Positions 45,454 through 54,393 of a stretch of DNA of 64,000 nt are shown piece by piece. Made by a program: the position numbers and the translations under genes. The stretch comes from Enterococcus_E cecorum_C. GTDB taxonomy: Bacteria; Bacillota; Bacilli; Lactobacillales; Enterococcaceae. Each line of letters starts with the position of its first letter. Within the stretch, counting starts at the first letter, position 1. The stretch covers positions 56,024 to 120,023 of the forward strand of contig NZ_JBQKFH010000001.1 of NCBI RefSeq assembly GCF_052119425.1, read 5' to 3'. Below the pieces are notes generated by a model. It was not told the origin of the DNA and ran no database searches. It saw only the letters and a program-made list of their open reading frames with translations.

Positions 45454-46287
45454 TTAGTTCATCACATTTTGTTCGATATCTTCATCCATAATTTCGCCTT
45501 TGGTAATAATATTGGTATCCCCAATTAAGAAGAGTCCGTCTGGTGTGACTTTGACTTTTAAGGTACCACCAAGTACATGAATCGTGACTTCTTCTGGTTG
45601 GACTAAACCTTTTTGTGCCAGGATATAGGCAGTTGAGCCGCTACCTGTGCCACAAGCTAAGGTGAAATCTTCTACGCCGCGCTCAAAGGTTCGAACCACG
45701 ACTTCTTGATTTTCCAATACTTCATAAAAATTTACATTGGCTCCTTTAGGCAAGTAGTCCCAATAACGTAAACTTTTAGCCAAAGCTTGAATCGATGCTA
45801 ATGGCGTGATACTCAAATTTTCATAAGGGACTACCAAATGAGGAATGCCAGGATCACCCAATTCGACATAATCGACTAAGAAATCATTAAACATCAAAGC
45901 TTCTTGGATATTAGCTGGATCATTTAATTGCACTTGATAGTTGCGTTGGTCTAAACGTTTGGCATAAACCATCCCCGCAACTGTTTCGATTTGCATTTCT
46001 TCATTTGCCAGTTGGTTTTCAAAAGCATAGCGCGCCAAACAACGAGCACCATTGCCACACATTTCAGCTTCGGTACCATCTGCGTTGAAGAAAATCATGC
46101 GAAAATCGCCACCTTTTTGAGGAGTATCTACTACCATTAAGGCATCTGAACCCACAGAAATTTTACGTTGGCAGATTTGTTTGGCTAATTTGACTAAGGT
46201 TTCATAAGGAAATTTTAATTCAATGTTATTAATAATGATAAAGTCATTGCCGGTACCTTGCATTTTGTAAAAAGGAATTTGCATCAT
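45454..46287 (-). CDS. dapF: Diaminopimelate epimerase
   Basis: DapF converts LL- to meso-diaminopimelate for peptidoglycan and lysine. The 277-residue protein has the two catalytic cysteines in its mirrored halves (MCGNGARC, about residue 77, and LACGTGSGST, about 213) and the N-terminal KMQGTGNDF. Two adjacent ATGs (46287 and 46284) are possible starts. It is the third gene of a minus-strand operon (deacetylase, lysA, dapF), 14 bases after lysA. Confidence 0.95.
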   Translation of the reverse strand: MMQIPFYKMQGTGNDFIIINNIELKFPYETLVKLAKQICQRKISVGSDALMVVDTPQKGGDFRMIFFNADGTEAEMCGNGARCLARYAFENQLANEEMQIETVAGMVYAKRLDQRNYQVQLNDPANIQEALMFNDFLVDYVELGDPGIPHLVVPYENLSITPLASIQALAKSLRYWDYLPKGANVNFYEVLENQEVVVRTFERGVEDFTLACGTGSGSTAYILAQKGLVQPEEVTIHVLGGTLKVKVTPDGLFLIGDTNIITKGEIMDEDIEQNVMN

Positions 46288-46301
46288 TTCACACTCACTT
46301 T

Positions 46302-47597
46302 CTATAAAAAATCAGGAATCAATTCATTTTGGATCATTTGTTCATAGCTTTGGCGTTTGACGATTAAAGCATCTTGTCCGTCTTTCACTAATACGACTGC
46401 TGGAATGGGTAGTTTATTATAGTTGCTAGCCATGGAATAGCCATAAGCCCCCGTTGTAAAGGTAGCAAAAATATCACCTGTTTCAACTTTTGGTACGGCT
46501 AAGTCTTTTACCAAAATATCGGTACTTTCGCAGGCTTTTCCAGAGATGGTTACTTTTTCTGTTTTTGCTTCATCGGCTTTGTTGGCAATGACTCCGGTAT
46601 AAGTTGCATCATATAAGCCTGGGCGAATGTTATCAGTCATCCCACCATCAATGGCAGCATAAGTACGGATGCCTGGTAAAGTCTTAATTTCGCCAATTGT
46701 GTGTAAGCTAATGCCAGCTTCGGCCACAATACTTCGACCAGGCTCGATGACGATATTTGGACGTGGAAAATCATGTTTTCGACAAAAGCTTTCCGTTAAT
46801 TCCATCAAAGGTGTTAGGAAGTATTCGTATGGTTGGCGGAGTTCATCTGGTAAGTATTTCACACCAAAGCCACCGCCGTAATTCAATTCTTTAATCGTAT
46901 AGTTTAGACGTTTTCGCACTTCTAAGGCCAAATCTAAGGCAATTTTCGCTGCAGCTAGATGCGCGCTATTGTCTTTTAACTGACTCCCTACATGGAAATG
47001 GAAACCATAAAATTCAATATTGCTAGCATCAATGGCTTTTTGAATGGTTGGCCATAAAATCTCTTCATCAAGCGGAATCCCAAATTTGGAATCTTTTTGA
47101 CCGGTTGAAATATAGCTATGGGTTTGCACATTCACTTCAGGGGTAATTCTAAACAAGACTTTGGCTGTGGTTTGTTTTTCACTTGCAAGTTTTTGAATGC
47201 GTTCAATTTCTTGTAACCCATCAACGATAATCCGCCCTACACCATAATCTAAAGCCAGACTTAATTCTTCATCAGATTTATTATTACCATTAAATTCGAT
47301 ATGCTCGGCTGGAAAATCAGCTTGGATGGCGGTATATAGTTCCCCACCACTGACTACATCGATACAAAAACCTTCACGAGCCATGATTTTATACATTGCA
47401 AGTGTAGAAAAAGCCTTTGAAGCGTAGGCCACACGCGTATTTGGATAGCGATTGGTAAAGGCAGCTTTTAACTGATTACATTCTGATACAATCGCGTTTT
47501 CTGAAAAGACATAGAGTGGGGTGCCATATTTTTGGGCTAATGCAACTGTGTCGCACCCATCAAAATATAAATGATGATTTTTTACTTCAAAATTCAT
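46302..47597 (-). CDS. lysA: Diaminopimelate decarboxylase
   Basis: LysA makes L-lysine from meso-DAP. The 431-residue fold-type III PLP enzyme has PLP Lys61 (AYASKAF), the HFHVGSQ motif (about 193), the glycine-rich GGGFGVKY (about 235) and the C-terminal ACESTDIL with the substrate Cys. ATG 47597 follows AAGGAGTCC; the longer frame to 47645 overlaps the deacetylase gene and is rejected. It starts 12 bases after the deacetylase stop. Confidence 0.95.
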   Translation of the reverse strand: MNFEVKNHHLYFDGCDTVALAQKYGTPLYVFSENAIVSECNQLKAAFTNRYPNTRVAYASKAFSTLAMYKIMAREGFCIDVVSGGELYTAIQADFPAEHIEFNGNNKSDEELSLALDYGVGRIIVDGLQEIERIQKLASEKQTTAKVLFRITPEVNVQTHSYISTGQKDSKFGIPLDEEILWPTIQKAIDASNIEFYGFHFHVGSQLKDNSAHLAAAKIALDLALEVRKRLNYTIKELNYGGGFGVKYLPDELRQPYEYFLTPLMELTESFCRKHDFPRPNIVIEPGRSIVAEAGISLHTIGEIKTLPGIRTYAAIDGGMTDNIRPGLYDATYTGVIANKADEAKTEKVTISGKACESTDILVKDLAVPKVETGDIFATFTTGAYGYSMASNYNKLPIPAVVLVKDGQDALIVKRQSYEQMIQNELIPDFL

Positions 47598-47608
47598 TGC
47601 AGGACTCC

Positions 47609-48763
47609 TTATTGATTTAATTCTTTCATTAATTGACGGTAACATTCCACGCCGCCGAGTAAATATTCTTCATTAAATTGTAGTTGATCACTGTGTAAAG
47701 GATGCGTATAGCCTAATGCTTCATTGCGAATGCCTACGAAGAAAAAGAGACTTGGCACCTTTTGCTGGTACATTGAGAAGTCTTCAGCGAGCATATAAGG
47801 CGGGGTCGTGACATAGCTATCCCCAACAATTTTTTCTAAGGCTGCGACCATTTGTGCATCATTATCTACCACACGATACATATGATTAAAGGTTACTTCA
47901 GCTTCACAACCATATCCTTTGGCGATGTTTTGCGCGATTTCTTCAATGCGACGGGTCATCGTTTCATAAACTTCATCGCTAAATGCGCGCATCGTTCCTT
48001 CAATTTTGACTTCTTGGGCAATAATATTCATCGCATCGCCACCGGTAATCTTACCAAAAGTGAGGACGGCTGAATCCATTGGCGAAAGATTGCGTGAAAT
48101 AATTGTATGTAGGCCTGAAATCACCGCGCTAGTAGCAACAATCGCATCAGCCCCGATTTGTGGTTGCGCCCCGTGTGCACTCTTACCTTTGATTGTGATG
48201 TAGACCTCGCCATTTCTTGCCATCATTGGTCCTTTACGACAGGCGATGATTCCTTCGTCAAATTCTGGAAAGACGTGTAAGCCAATCATTTGTTCAATGC
48301 CATATTTTTCAAAAAGCCCGGCATCGATTAAAAGTTGGGCACCGCCAGGACCTTCTTCAGCTGGTTGAAAGACTAAGACGATGGTACCGATAATTTCTTG
48401 CGGATGTGTGGCAAGATATTGTGCAAAGCCTAGCATGGTAGCCATATGTCCATCATGACCACAAGCATGCATCTTACCAGGATGAGTGCTTTGAAAGGCT
48501 AAGTCAGTATTTTCAGTAATCGGTAAAGCATCGATATCGGTACGAAAGCCTAATGTCTTGCCTTCTTTGCTGCCTTTGAAAATTGCGACCAGCCCAGTAT
48601 CTAATATTTCATGGATTTCAATATTGGGTAGTTGTTGCAAAAAATTGTATAAATATTCTTTTGTTTTATATTCGGATAAACCTAATTCAGGAATTTGATG
48701 AAGCGCACGTCGATGTTTCGTCACTAGATCTTTGAGTTGCGCTACGTCTTGAGAAATCAGCAT
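47609..48763 (-). CDS. dapL: N-acetyldiaminopimelate deacetylase (M20 family)
   Basis: This 384-residue M20 amidohydrolase removes acetate from N-acetyl-LL-DAP in the acetylase branch of lysine synthesis. It has the metal motif HACGHDGHMATMLG (about residues 96-109), EEGPGGAQ (about 134) and LHVFPEF (about 158), and a dimerisation domain in the middle. M20 enzymes vary in substrate, but its operon with lysA and dapF and the divergent dapA-dapB-dapH operon make this role the best fit. AGGAGG precedes the ATG at 48763. Confidence 0.88.
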   Translation of the reverse strand: MLISQDVAQLKDLVTKHRRALHQIPELGLSEYKTKEYLYNFLQQLPNIEIHEILDTGLVAIFKGSKEGKTLGFRTDIDALPITENTDLAFQSTHPGKMHACGHDGHMATMLGFAQYLATHPQEIIGTIVLVFQPAEEGPGGAQLLIDAGLFEKYGIEQMIGLHVFPEFDEGIIACRKGPMMARNGEVYITIKGKSAHGAQPQIGADAIVATSAVISGLHTIISRNLSPMDSAVLTFGKITGGDAMNIIAQEVKIEGTMRAFSDEVYETMTRRIEEIAQNIAKGYGCEAEVTFNHMYRVVDNDAQMVAALEKIVGDSYVTTPPYMLAEDFSMYQQKVPSLFFFVGIRNEALGYTHPLHSDQLQFNEEYLLGGVECYRQLMKELNQ

Positions 48764-49018
48764 TTTTATGCAAACCTCCTTAGGGATTTTTCTTGTGATA
48801 TATTCATTAGCATATTAATTATTAAGATTGAATGCAACTAACCTGCTTATTTTTGAAAAATTTTTTGCAGAAATTAGTGAATATTCCTTGCTAAGTATTT
48901 ACATTATATAATATAATTAGAGCAATTCATATTGTTTTGTTAGTATTTTTTCATTTTATTGTCTGAAAACTAATGAAAATGAACAATTAATGATAAATTT
49001 GAAAGGAAGTGTCAAAAA
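48764..49018. promoter_or_regulatory. Divergent promoter region of the two dap operons
   Basis: The 255-base AT-rich gap separates the divergent dap operons. On the plus strand a TATAAT lies near 48906 with TTGCTA-like upstream sequence. No lysine riboswitch is recognisable, and no other long dyad was found. Confidence 0.5.
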
Positions 49019-49900
49019 GTGGCAATTTTTACAGGTGCAGGAATCGCGCTGATTACCCCAATGTTAGCAGATGGAACGGTGGATTTCGATAAGTTAAAAG
49101 AGCTAGCTGAATGGCATGTACAACAAGGAGCCGACGCCATTATCGCGTGTGGGACAACAGGAGAAGCTTCAACTTTAGACGATCAAGAACATATCGCCGT
49201 GATTGAGGCAGTGGTCAAACAAGTAAATGGCCGTATTCCAGTCATTGGTGGGACAGGTTCTAATAATACTCAACACGGGATTGAATTATCTCAAGCAGCC
49301 CAAAGAGTTGGGGCCGATGCATTATTGGTCGTGACACCATACTATAATAAAGCAACGAAGAAAAGCATTATCAAACATTATCAAGCAATTTGTGCCAGTG
49401 TTGATTTACCGGTTATTTTATACTCAGTGGCTTCACGGACAGGGATGAATTTGACTCCGGCGATTGTCAAAGAATTAAAAGTAATTCCTAATGTTGTCGG
49501 TATTAAAGAAGCAAGTGGGGATATTTCACAAATTGTGGAGATTGCGCGTCTGGTTGATGAGGACTTTGCGCTTTATTCAGGAAATGATGATCAAGTTCTT
49601 CCATTATTGTCTGTGGGTGGTTCAGGTGTGATTTCTACGATTGGTAATATTGCACCAAAACAAACTTCGCAAATGGTGCATGATTATTTAGAAGGTCAAA
49701 CAAAAGCAGCCTTAGCCGTACAATTAGCACAAAAACCATTAATTGATGCGATTTTTAGCGAGGTTAATCCAGTGCCGATTAAAAAAGCAGTCGGTATGCT
49801 TAAAGGCTATGATACCTACTATCGCTTACCACTAGACCAACCAGAAGATACAACTGTCGAATTATTAGAAAATGAAATGAAAAAATATGGGTTATTATAG
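49019..49900 (+). CDS. dapA: 4-hydroxy-tetrahydrodipicolinate synthase
   Basis: DapA condenses pyruvate and aspartate semialdehyde, the first committed step to DAP and lysine. The 293-residue TIM barrel has the Schiff-base Lys163 (GIKEASGD), the catalytic Tyr region (LYSVASRTG, about 134-142) and GTTGEASTL (about 45-53). GTG 49019 follows GAAAGGAAGTG. It is the first gene of dapA-dapB-dapH. Confidence 0.96.
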   Translation: MAIFTGAGIALITPMLADGTVDFDKLKELAEWHVQQGADAIIACGTTGEASTLDDQEHIAVIEAVVKQVNGRIPVIGGTGSNNTQHGIELSQAAQRVGADALLVVTPYYNKATKKSIIKHYQAICASVDLPVILYSVASRTGMNLTPAIVKELKVIPNVVGIKEASGDISQIVEIARLVDEDFALYSGNDDQVLPLLSVGGSGVISTIGNIAPKQTSQMVHDYLEGQTKAALAVQLAQKPLIDAIFSEVNPVPIKKAVGMLKGYDTYYRLPLDQPEDTTVELLENEMKKYGLL

Positions 49901-49932
49901 GTATTAGAAGTGACGATAGAAAGGATAAAAAT

Positions 49933-50691
49933 ATGTTAAAGATTATTTTAAGTGGTTGTCATGGTAAGATGGGCAAAGTCTTACAGTCCATGATTGCGGC
50001 TAAAGAAGAAATGACAGTCGTAGCTGGCATTGATCAAAATACGGATTTACCTAGTGATTTTCCAGTTTATGCGCAATTAGCACAAGTCCAAGAAACAGCG
50101 GATGTCGTGATTGATTTTTCACACTTTTCAGCTGTGACGCAGTTAGTCAATGATGCCAAATCCTTACACTTGCCAGTTGTTGTTGCTACTACAGGGTTAA
50201 CGCCAGACATTCAAGCAACGATTGACCAAGCAAGTGAAGAGATTGCGATTTTTCAGTCGGCGAATATGTCTTTAGGGATTAATGTCTTGATTAAGGCCTT
50301 GCAAGCAGTGACACCAATTTTAGAAAAAGATTATGATATTGAAATGATTGAAAAACATCATAATCAGAAAAAAGATGCACCGAGTGGAACGGCTTTATTA
50401 TTGGCGGATAGCATCAATGAAGTTTGTCAGGAGAAAAAAGAATATATCTATGACCGCACGCCAAAAGATGAAGCGCGCCAAACGAGTGAATTAGGGATTT
50501 CAGTGGTGCGTGGAGGCACGATTCCTGGTGAGCATATCGTGATTTATGCGGGTGAAGATGAGATTTTAGAATTTAAACACACCGCTTTATCACGCAATAT
50601 TTTTGCCAAAGGTGCCCTTGAAGCAGCCGAATTTCTTGCCAAACAGCCAAGTGGCAAATATAATATGGCTGATTTAGTGAATCAAAATTAA
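49933..50691 (+). CDS. dapB: 4-hydroxy-tetrahydrodipicolinate reductase
   Basis: DapB reduces the DapA product with NAD(P)H. The 252-residue protein has the nucleotide-binding GCHGKMGK (about residues 8-15), VVIDFSH (about 58) and the catalytic signature EKHHNQKKDAPSGTA (about 141-155). It lies 32 bases after dapA and 19 bases before dapH, each with its own ribosome site. Confidence 0.96.
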   Translation: MLKIILSGCHGKMGKVLQSMIAAKEEMTVVAGIDQNTDLPSDFPVYAQLAQVQETADVVIDFSHFSAVTQLVNDAKSLHLPVVVATTGLTPDIQATIDQASEEIAIFQSANMSLGINVLIKALQAVTPILEKDYDIEMIEKHHNQKKDAPSGTALLLADSINEVCQEKKEYIYDRTPKDEARQTSELGISVVRGGTIPGEHIVIYAGEDEILEFKHTALSRNIFAKGALEAAEFLAKQPSGKYNMADLVNQN

Positions 50692-50710
50692 GAATTTATC
50701 GAGGTGGAAA

Positions 50711-51424
50711 ATGTCAGAATTACAATTTACCGATCCATATATGTTAGCAAAATATATTAAGGATGCAACGAAACAAACGCCAGTCAAAGCCTATGTTCAA
50801 GGTGATTTATCTGGTGTGACGAGTGATGAAGTGAAAATTTTTGGTGAAGGGAATTTTCATTTTGTGATTGGCGATGCAGCAAAAGTAGCCGACTTTTTAG
50901 ATGCGCATCAAGATAAGATTACGGATTCTTATTTAGAAAATGACCGTCGCAATTCCGCTGTCCCACTATTAGACTTAACCAAAGTGGATGCTCGAATTGA
51001 ACCAGGTGCGTTTATCCGTGACCAAGCTGTTATTGGAAAAAATGCTGTCGTCATGATGGGCGCCGTGATTAATATTGGTGCCGTAGTAGGCGAAGAGACC
51101 ATGATTGATATGGGAGCTATTTTAGGTGCACGCGCGACAGTAGGAAAACGTGCGCATATTGGTGCGGGGGCTGTGTTGGCCGGCGTCTTAGAACCACCTT
51201 CAGCAAGTCCAGTGATTGTGGAAGACAATGTGTTAGTCGGCGCCAATGCAGTTGTACTAGAAGGTGTGCGCATTGGTGAAGGTGCAGTGGTTGCTGCGGG
51301 TGCTGTCGTAACTGAAGATGTGCCAGCTGGTGCGGTAGTTGCGGGTAGTCCTGCCAAAATCATCAAAATGAAAGACGAAAAAACGATTAGCAAAACGGAA
51401 TTTCTAGATGATTTACGTAAATAA
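50711..51424 (+). CDS. dapH: Tetrahydrodipicolinate N-acetyltransferase
   Basis: The 237-residue hexapeptide-repeat acyltransferase has an N-terminal alpha domain (about 1-80) and then a left-handed beta helix made of repeats such as GAVINIGAVVGEETMIDMGA and GEGAVVAAGAVVTEDV. The size and the N-terminal part fit the acetyl-type DapH/DapD of Firmicutes rather than the succinyl type, in line with the M20 deacetylase nearby. GAGGTGG precedes the ATG. A terminator follows. Confidence 0.93.
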   Translation: MSELQFTDPYMLAKYIKDATKQTPVKAYVQGDLSGVTSDEVKIFGEGNFHFVIGDAAKVADFLDAHQDKITDSYLENDRRNSAVPLLDLTKVDARIEPGAFIRDQAVIGKNAVVMMGAVINIGAVVGEETMIDMGAILGARATVGKRAHIGAGAVLAGVLEPPSASPVIVEDNVLVGANAVVLEGVRIGEGAVVAAGAVVTEDVPAGAVVAGSPAKIIKMKDEKTISKTEFLDDLRK

Positions 51425-51433
51425 AGTGGTTGA

Positions 51434-51468
51434 GGTCAAGTAGAAAAGTGGCTACTTGGCCTTCTTTG
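51434..51468 (+). terminator. Terminator of the dapABH operon
   Basis: GGTCAAGTAG (51434-51443) pairs with CTACTTGGCC (51452-51461), one G-U pair, followed by TTCTTT. Confidence 0.82.
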
Positions 51469-51555
51469 TATATCAGTTATCAGCGAGGACAGCAAAAGGT
51501 TTATAGATAGGCAGATTAGATAACGCAAAGAATTTAAGTCAGAAATAAATTTTCT

Positions 51556-51584
51556 TTGCAAGTCACCCCGTTTTCAAGTATATT
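51556..51584 (+). promoter_or_regulatory. Promoter of phnA
   Basis: TTGCAA (51556-51561) and TATATT (51579-51584) are 17 bases apart, about 43 bases before the ATG. Confidence 0.6.
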
Positions 51585-51627
51585 AGAAATTAGGAAAAAT
51601 AAAATAAAACAATTTTAGGAGGAATTT

Positions 51628-51960
51628 ATGGCTTTACCAAAATGTCCAATGTGTCAATCAGAATATACTTATGAGGATCGTGGGTTATTGATTTGCCCTG
51701 AATGCGGTCATGAATGGTCACCAGAAGATTCAGTTCAAGAAGAAGGCTTAGTCGTCCTTGATGCAAATGGCAATCAATTACAAGATGGCGATACAGTCAC
51801 TGTGATTAAGGATTTAAAAGTCAAAGGGGCTAGTGGCGCGATTAAACAAGGAACTAAAGTCAAAAACATTCGCTTAGTAGAAGGCGACCATAACATTGAC
51901 TGCAAAGTTGATGGCTTTGGTGCGATGAAATTAAAATCAGAATTTGTGAAGAAACTATAA
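51628..51960 (+). CDS. yjdM: PhnA/YjdM zinc-ribbon protein
   Basis: The 110-residue protein has an N-terminal zinc ribbon with two Cys pairs (CPMC at about 6-9 and CPEC at about 23-26) and a C-terminal beta domain (VVLDANGNQLQDGDTVTVIK), the PhnA/YjdM pattern. The family name refers to phosphonate use, but no phosphonate gene is nearby and the true function is unclear. A strong AGGAGG site precedes it, and it has its own promoter. Confidence 0.9.
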   Translation: MALPKCPMCQSEYTYEDRGLLICPECGHEWSPEDSVQEEGLVVLDANGNQLQDGDTVTVIKDLKVKGASGAIKQGTKVKNIRLVEGDHNIDCKVDGFGAMKLKSEFVKKL

Positions 51961-52036
51961 TCTTTCAAAAGCTGTTTACAATTTCTTCATACTTTTTTGG
52001 TAAACTATTCTTGAAAATCGATACGAGGTGAAAGGA

Positions 52037-52747
52037 ATGTATGGAATGTATCCGATGGGGTTTTTCTTTGATCCCACCTATATTTTAGTGATTATCGGAA
52101 TTATGCTATCCATAGCGGCTTCGGCTTATGTGAATAGTACTTACCGTAAATATGATGAGGTTTTGAGTAAAAAAGGGGTTACCGGGACGCAAGCTGCGCA
52201 GTATATCTTACAAAGTCAAGGCATTCATAATGTGGGTGTTCAAGGGATTGCGGGCGATTTGACCGATAATTATAATGCCCAAACGAAGATGTTGAGTTTA
52301 TCCCAAGCTACAGCGCAATCGACTTCTGTTGCGGCAATTGGTGTGGCTGCTCATGAATGTGGTCATGCTGTACAAGATGCGAAAAACTATTTTCCATTGC
52401 GTTTGCGAGCAGGTATTGTGCCGATTGTCAATATTGGTTCGACTTTGTCTATCCCGTTGATTTTAATCGGGGTTTTATTACGTGGTCAATTTTTGATTAA
52501 CTTAGGCTTAATTGCATTTGCGTTAGTCTTTATTTTCCAATTAGTCACGTTGCCTGTCGAATTTGATGCTTCAAGAAGAGCGATTCAAATTTTAAGTGAA
52601 GGTGGCTTATTGGCTGAAGATGAATTGCCTATGGTGAAAAAAGTCTTAACCGCCGCTGCTTTAACTTATGTGGCTGCTGCAGTGAGTACTTTACTTCAAT
52701 TATTACGTTTATTTATTCTTTTTGGAAATAACAATCGCGACAACTAA
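52037..52747 (+). CDS. yugP: Zinc metallopeptidase, YugP family (membrane)
   Basis: The 236-residue membrane protein has an N-terminal transmembrane helix (about residues 10-30), the zinc-peptidase motif AAHECGHAVQD (about 110-120), and further hydrophobic segments at about 130-180 and 205-230. PFAM-type neutral zinc metallopeptidases of this family have unknown substrates. ATG 52037 is preferred because the in-frame GTG at 52028 lies in the GAGGTGAAAGG ribosome site. Confidence 0.88.
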   Translation: MYGMYPMGFFFDPTYILVIIGIMLSIAASAYVNSTYRKYDEVLSKKGVTGTQAAQYILQSQGIHNVGVQGIAGDLTDNYNAQTKMLSLSQATAQSTSVAAIGVAAHECGHAVQDAKNYFPLRLRAGIVPIVNIGSTLSIPLILIGVLLRGQFLINLGLIAFALVFIFQLVTLPVEFDASRRAIQILSEGGLLAEDELPMVKKVLTAAALTYVAAAVSTLLQLLRLFILFGNNNRDN

Positions 52748-52847
52748 AAGACAACTCTTAGAATTTGTCTCAAATCGTTGTATAATCGATGAAAATGTTT
52801 TCTAAATGTGCTAAAATAAAGACAAAAGAAGAATTGGAGTGATGGTT

Positions 52848-53192
52848 ATGAAAACATCTACAAAAATTGCCTTAGGTGTCAGTACCACTTTGGTAGCTGG
52901 GGTGATTACTTCAGCGATTGTGGCCGATAAAATTATCACAAAGGTTAAAAAAGTTCAAAACCGCAAAAAAGTCAAAAAATTTGTGGACGATAAGTTAAAT
53001 GGCAATGCTTTTGTTGGCGATATGGTGGACCGTCTAAGTGATAAAGATATTGAATCATTAATCAACATCGGTAAAAAAATCGGTGAAGGTCAAGAACAGT
53101 TATCTACTTATGGCGAATCAGTCAAAAATGCGACGAGCCAAGCCAAAGATAAAGTAGGTTCAGTCATTAAACAAATCAAAATCAAATATTAG
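52848..53192 (+). CDS. Small membrane-anchored protein of unknown function
   Basis: I do not recognise this 114-residue protein with certainty. It has one N-terminal hydrophobic helix (about residues 7-27, IALGVSTTLVAGVITSAIVA), then a very Lys-rich segment (KVKKVQNRKKVKKF) and an amphipathic, partly coiled C-terminal half. The topology suggests an anchored cytoplasmic tail like YtxH-type stress proteins, but the similarity is only general. ATG 52848 gives the best spacing to GGAG; ATG 52842 and GTG 52839 are alternatives. Confidence 0.7.
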   Translation: MKTSTKIALGVSTTLVAGVITSAIVADKIITKVKKVQNRKKVKKFVDDKLNGNAFVGDMVDRLSDKDIESLINIGKKIGEGQEQLSTYGESVKNATSQAKDKVGSVIKQIKIKY

Positions 53193-53252
53193 TACAGATA
53201 GTCTCAAGAATTGCTCTTGGGACTTTTCTTAATAAGAAGTTAGGATGAGAAA

Positions 53253-53777
53253 ATGGAAAAAAGGAGCAGTCTGACCCAAGAACAAAAAGAGTATTTCATG
53301 CAAGAAGCCATTAAAGAAGCCAAAAAAGCAGAACAAATGGCAGAAGTTCCCATTGGAGCGGTCGTGGTTTATCAAGGTGAAATCATAGGGCGCGGACATA
53401 ATCAAAGAGAAACGCAGCAACAAGCCGCAGCCCATGCAGAGATGTTTGCCATTCAAGAGGCTTGTGAAAAGGTCGGTAGTTGGCGTTTAGAGAGCAGTCA
53501 ATTATTTGTGACTTTAGAGCCTTGTGTAATGTGTAGCGGGGCCATTCAGTTAGCCCGTGTCGAAGAAATCTATTTCGGGGCATTTGATCCAAAAGGTGGG
53601 GCATGTGGTTCTTTATTAAATATTGCCACCGATGAACGCTTTAATCATTGGAGCTATGTCGAATCAGGGATTTTAGCTGAGGAATGTGGCCAGTTATTAT
53701 CACAATTTTTTAAAAAGCTAAGAGAAGCAAAAAAATTACGAAAAAAGGCTAGTCATTCATCAAAAAATAGTATATAA
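53253..53777 (+). CDS. tadA: tRNA-specific adenosine deaminase
   Basis: TadA converts A34 to inosine in tRNA-Arg(ACG). The 174-residue zinc deaminase has His61-Ala-Glu63 (HAEMFAI) and PCVMC with Cys91 and Cys94. The basic C-terminal tail (REAKKLRKKASHSS) is slightly longer than usual. Its stop codon overlaps the -10 element of the SRP RNA promoter, and the two genes are neighbours in many Firmicutes. Confidence 0.95.
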   Translation: MEKRSSLTQEQKEYFMQEAIKEAKKAEQMAEVPIGAVVVYQGEIIGRGHNQRETQQQAAAHAEMFAIQEACEKVGSWRLESSQLFVTLEPCVMCSGAIQLARVEEIYFGAFDPKGGACGSLLNIATDERFNHWSYVESGILAEECGQLLSQFFKKLREAKKLRKKASHSSKNSI

Positions 53778-53778
53778 T
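53773..53778 (+). promoter_or_regulatory. -10 element of the SRP RNA promoter, inside the tadA stop
   Basis: TATAAT at 53773-53778 overlaps the TAA of tadA (53775-53777) and lies about 8 bases before the predicted RNA 5' end. The -35 is poorly matched. Confidence 0.6.
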
Positions 53779-53785
53779 AGGTATT

Positions 53786-53877
53786 GCCGTTATGGCTAGG
53801 ACAATGGAAAGCTTGTGAAGCGTGTCAGGTCTGGAAGGAAGCAGCACTAAGCATGTCTTTCCATGTGTCTGATTGAT
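53786..53877 (+). ncRNA. ffs: Signal recognition particle RNA (small, 4.5S type)
   Basis: The Ffh-binding apical hairpin is present (GTGTCAGGTCTGGAAGGAAGCAG, split here as GTCAGGTC and GGAAGGAAGCAGC). The arms GACAATGGAAAG and CTTTCCATGTGTC form the long helix. No Alu domain is present, so this is the short bacterial form of about 90 bases. The ends are approximate: the 5' end comes from the -10 position and the 3' end from the terminator. Confidence 0.92.
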
Positions 53878-53909
53878 TGCATCAGTATTGACTGGTGTAT
53901 TTTTTTTGC
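53878..53909 (+). terminator. Terminator of the SRP RNA gene
   Basis: GCATCAGT pairs with ACTGGTGT (one G-U pair) around a 4-base loop, followed by eight T. Confidence 0.88.
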
Positions 53910-53992
53910 CTTCAAAGTGATTTTTTGAAAGACTTCTTTATGTTTTACAGATATGATATTTAAATTAAGTTTTACACTAAGGAATGCTAAAT

Positions 53993-54030
53993 AACGCCAC
54001 CAAATCAAGTTAGATTAAGTGGCGTTTTTT
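53993..54030. terminator. Terminator between SRP RNA and the small broken gene
   Basis: AACGCCAC (53993-54000) pairs with GTGGCGTT (54019-54026), followed by TTTTT on the plus strand. It faces the 3' end of the minus-strand remnant too. Confidence 0.82.
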
Positions 54031-54041
54031 ATGCATCGCGC

Positions 54042-54393
54042 TTATTCTTTGATTTTTACTGTAAGCTGATTGTTGGTATTTTGACTGATGTAAATGTTAA
54101 ATGTTTTTTGAAAAGCATATTCATAATAACCTGAAATGTAGTGTTCTTTTGTTGAATTTTTATTCTTAATTTGAAGCGTTATCTGTCCAGTAAAATTTTT
54201 TGGTATCTTTATCTTTTTCTTTGCTTGGAAGCTTTGATTGACATTCCCACGAAACTTTACCATCATATCAGTCAAGGATAAATTTGTATGATTTGTGATA
54301 GAGATAGTATTGTCTTTTCCATGATTGTATATAAAATAACCATCCAAAAATGCAATAATGAATACTACTCATATGATTACTTTTTTCTTCATG
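54042..54393 (-). pseudogene. Broken gene for a small exported or anchored protein
   Basis: On the minus strand ATG 54393 follows AGGCGGTG and reads MKKKVII, then hits TGA at 54372-54370. The C-terminal hundred residues (YNHGKDNTISITNHT...; Lys/Asn-rich, beta-type) continue in a different frame that reaches the TAA at 54042. The hydrophobic N terminus (MKKKVII, then IIAFLDGYFI) would be restored only by removing the stop and one base near 54361, so two lesions are needed. The intact-looking frame from a TTG at 54347 has no ribosome site. I do not recognise the family. Confidence 0.55.

Noticed and set aside
48764..49018. Lysine riboswitch between the divergent dap operons
   Set aside because: The gap is AT-rich and lacks the conserved L-box helices and a terminator/antiterminator pair.
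50929..51393. 154-residue minus-strand ORF opposite dapH
   Set aside because: Its Ala/Thr/Pro-rich repeat is just the antisense of the hexapeptide repeats of dapH.
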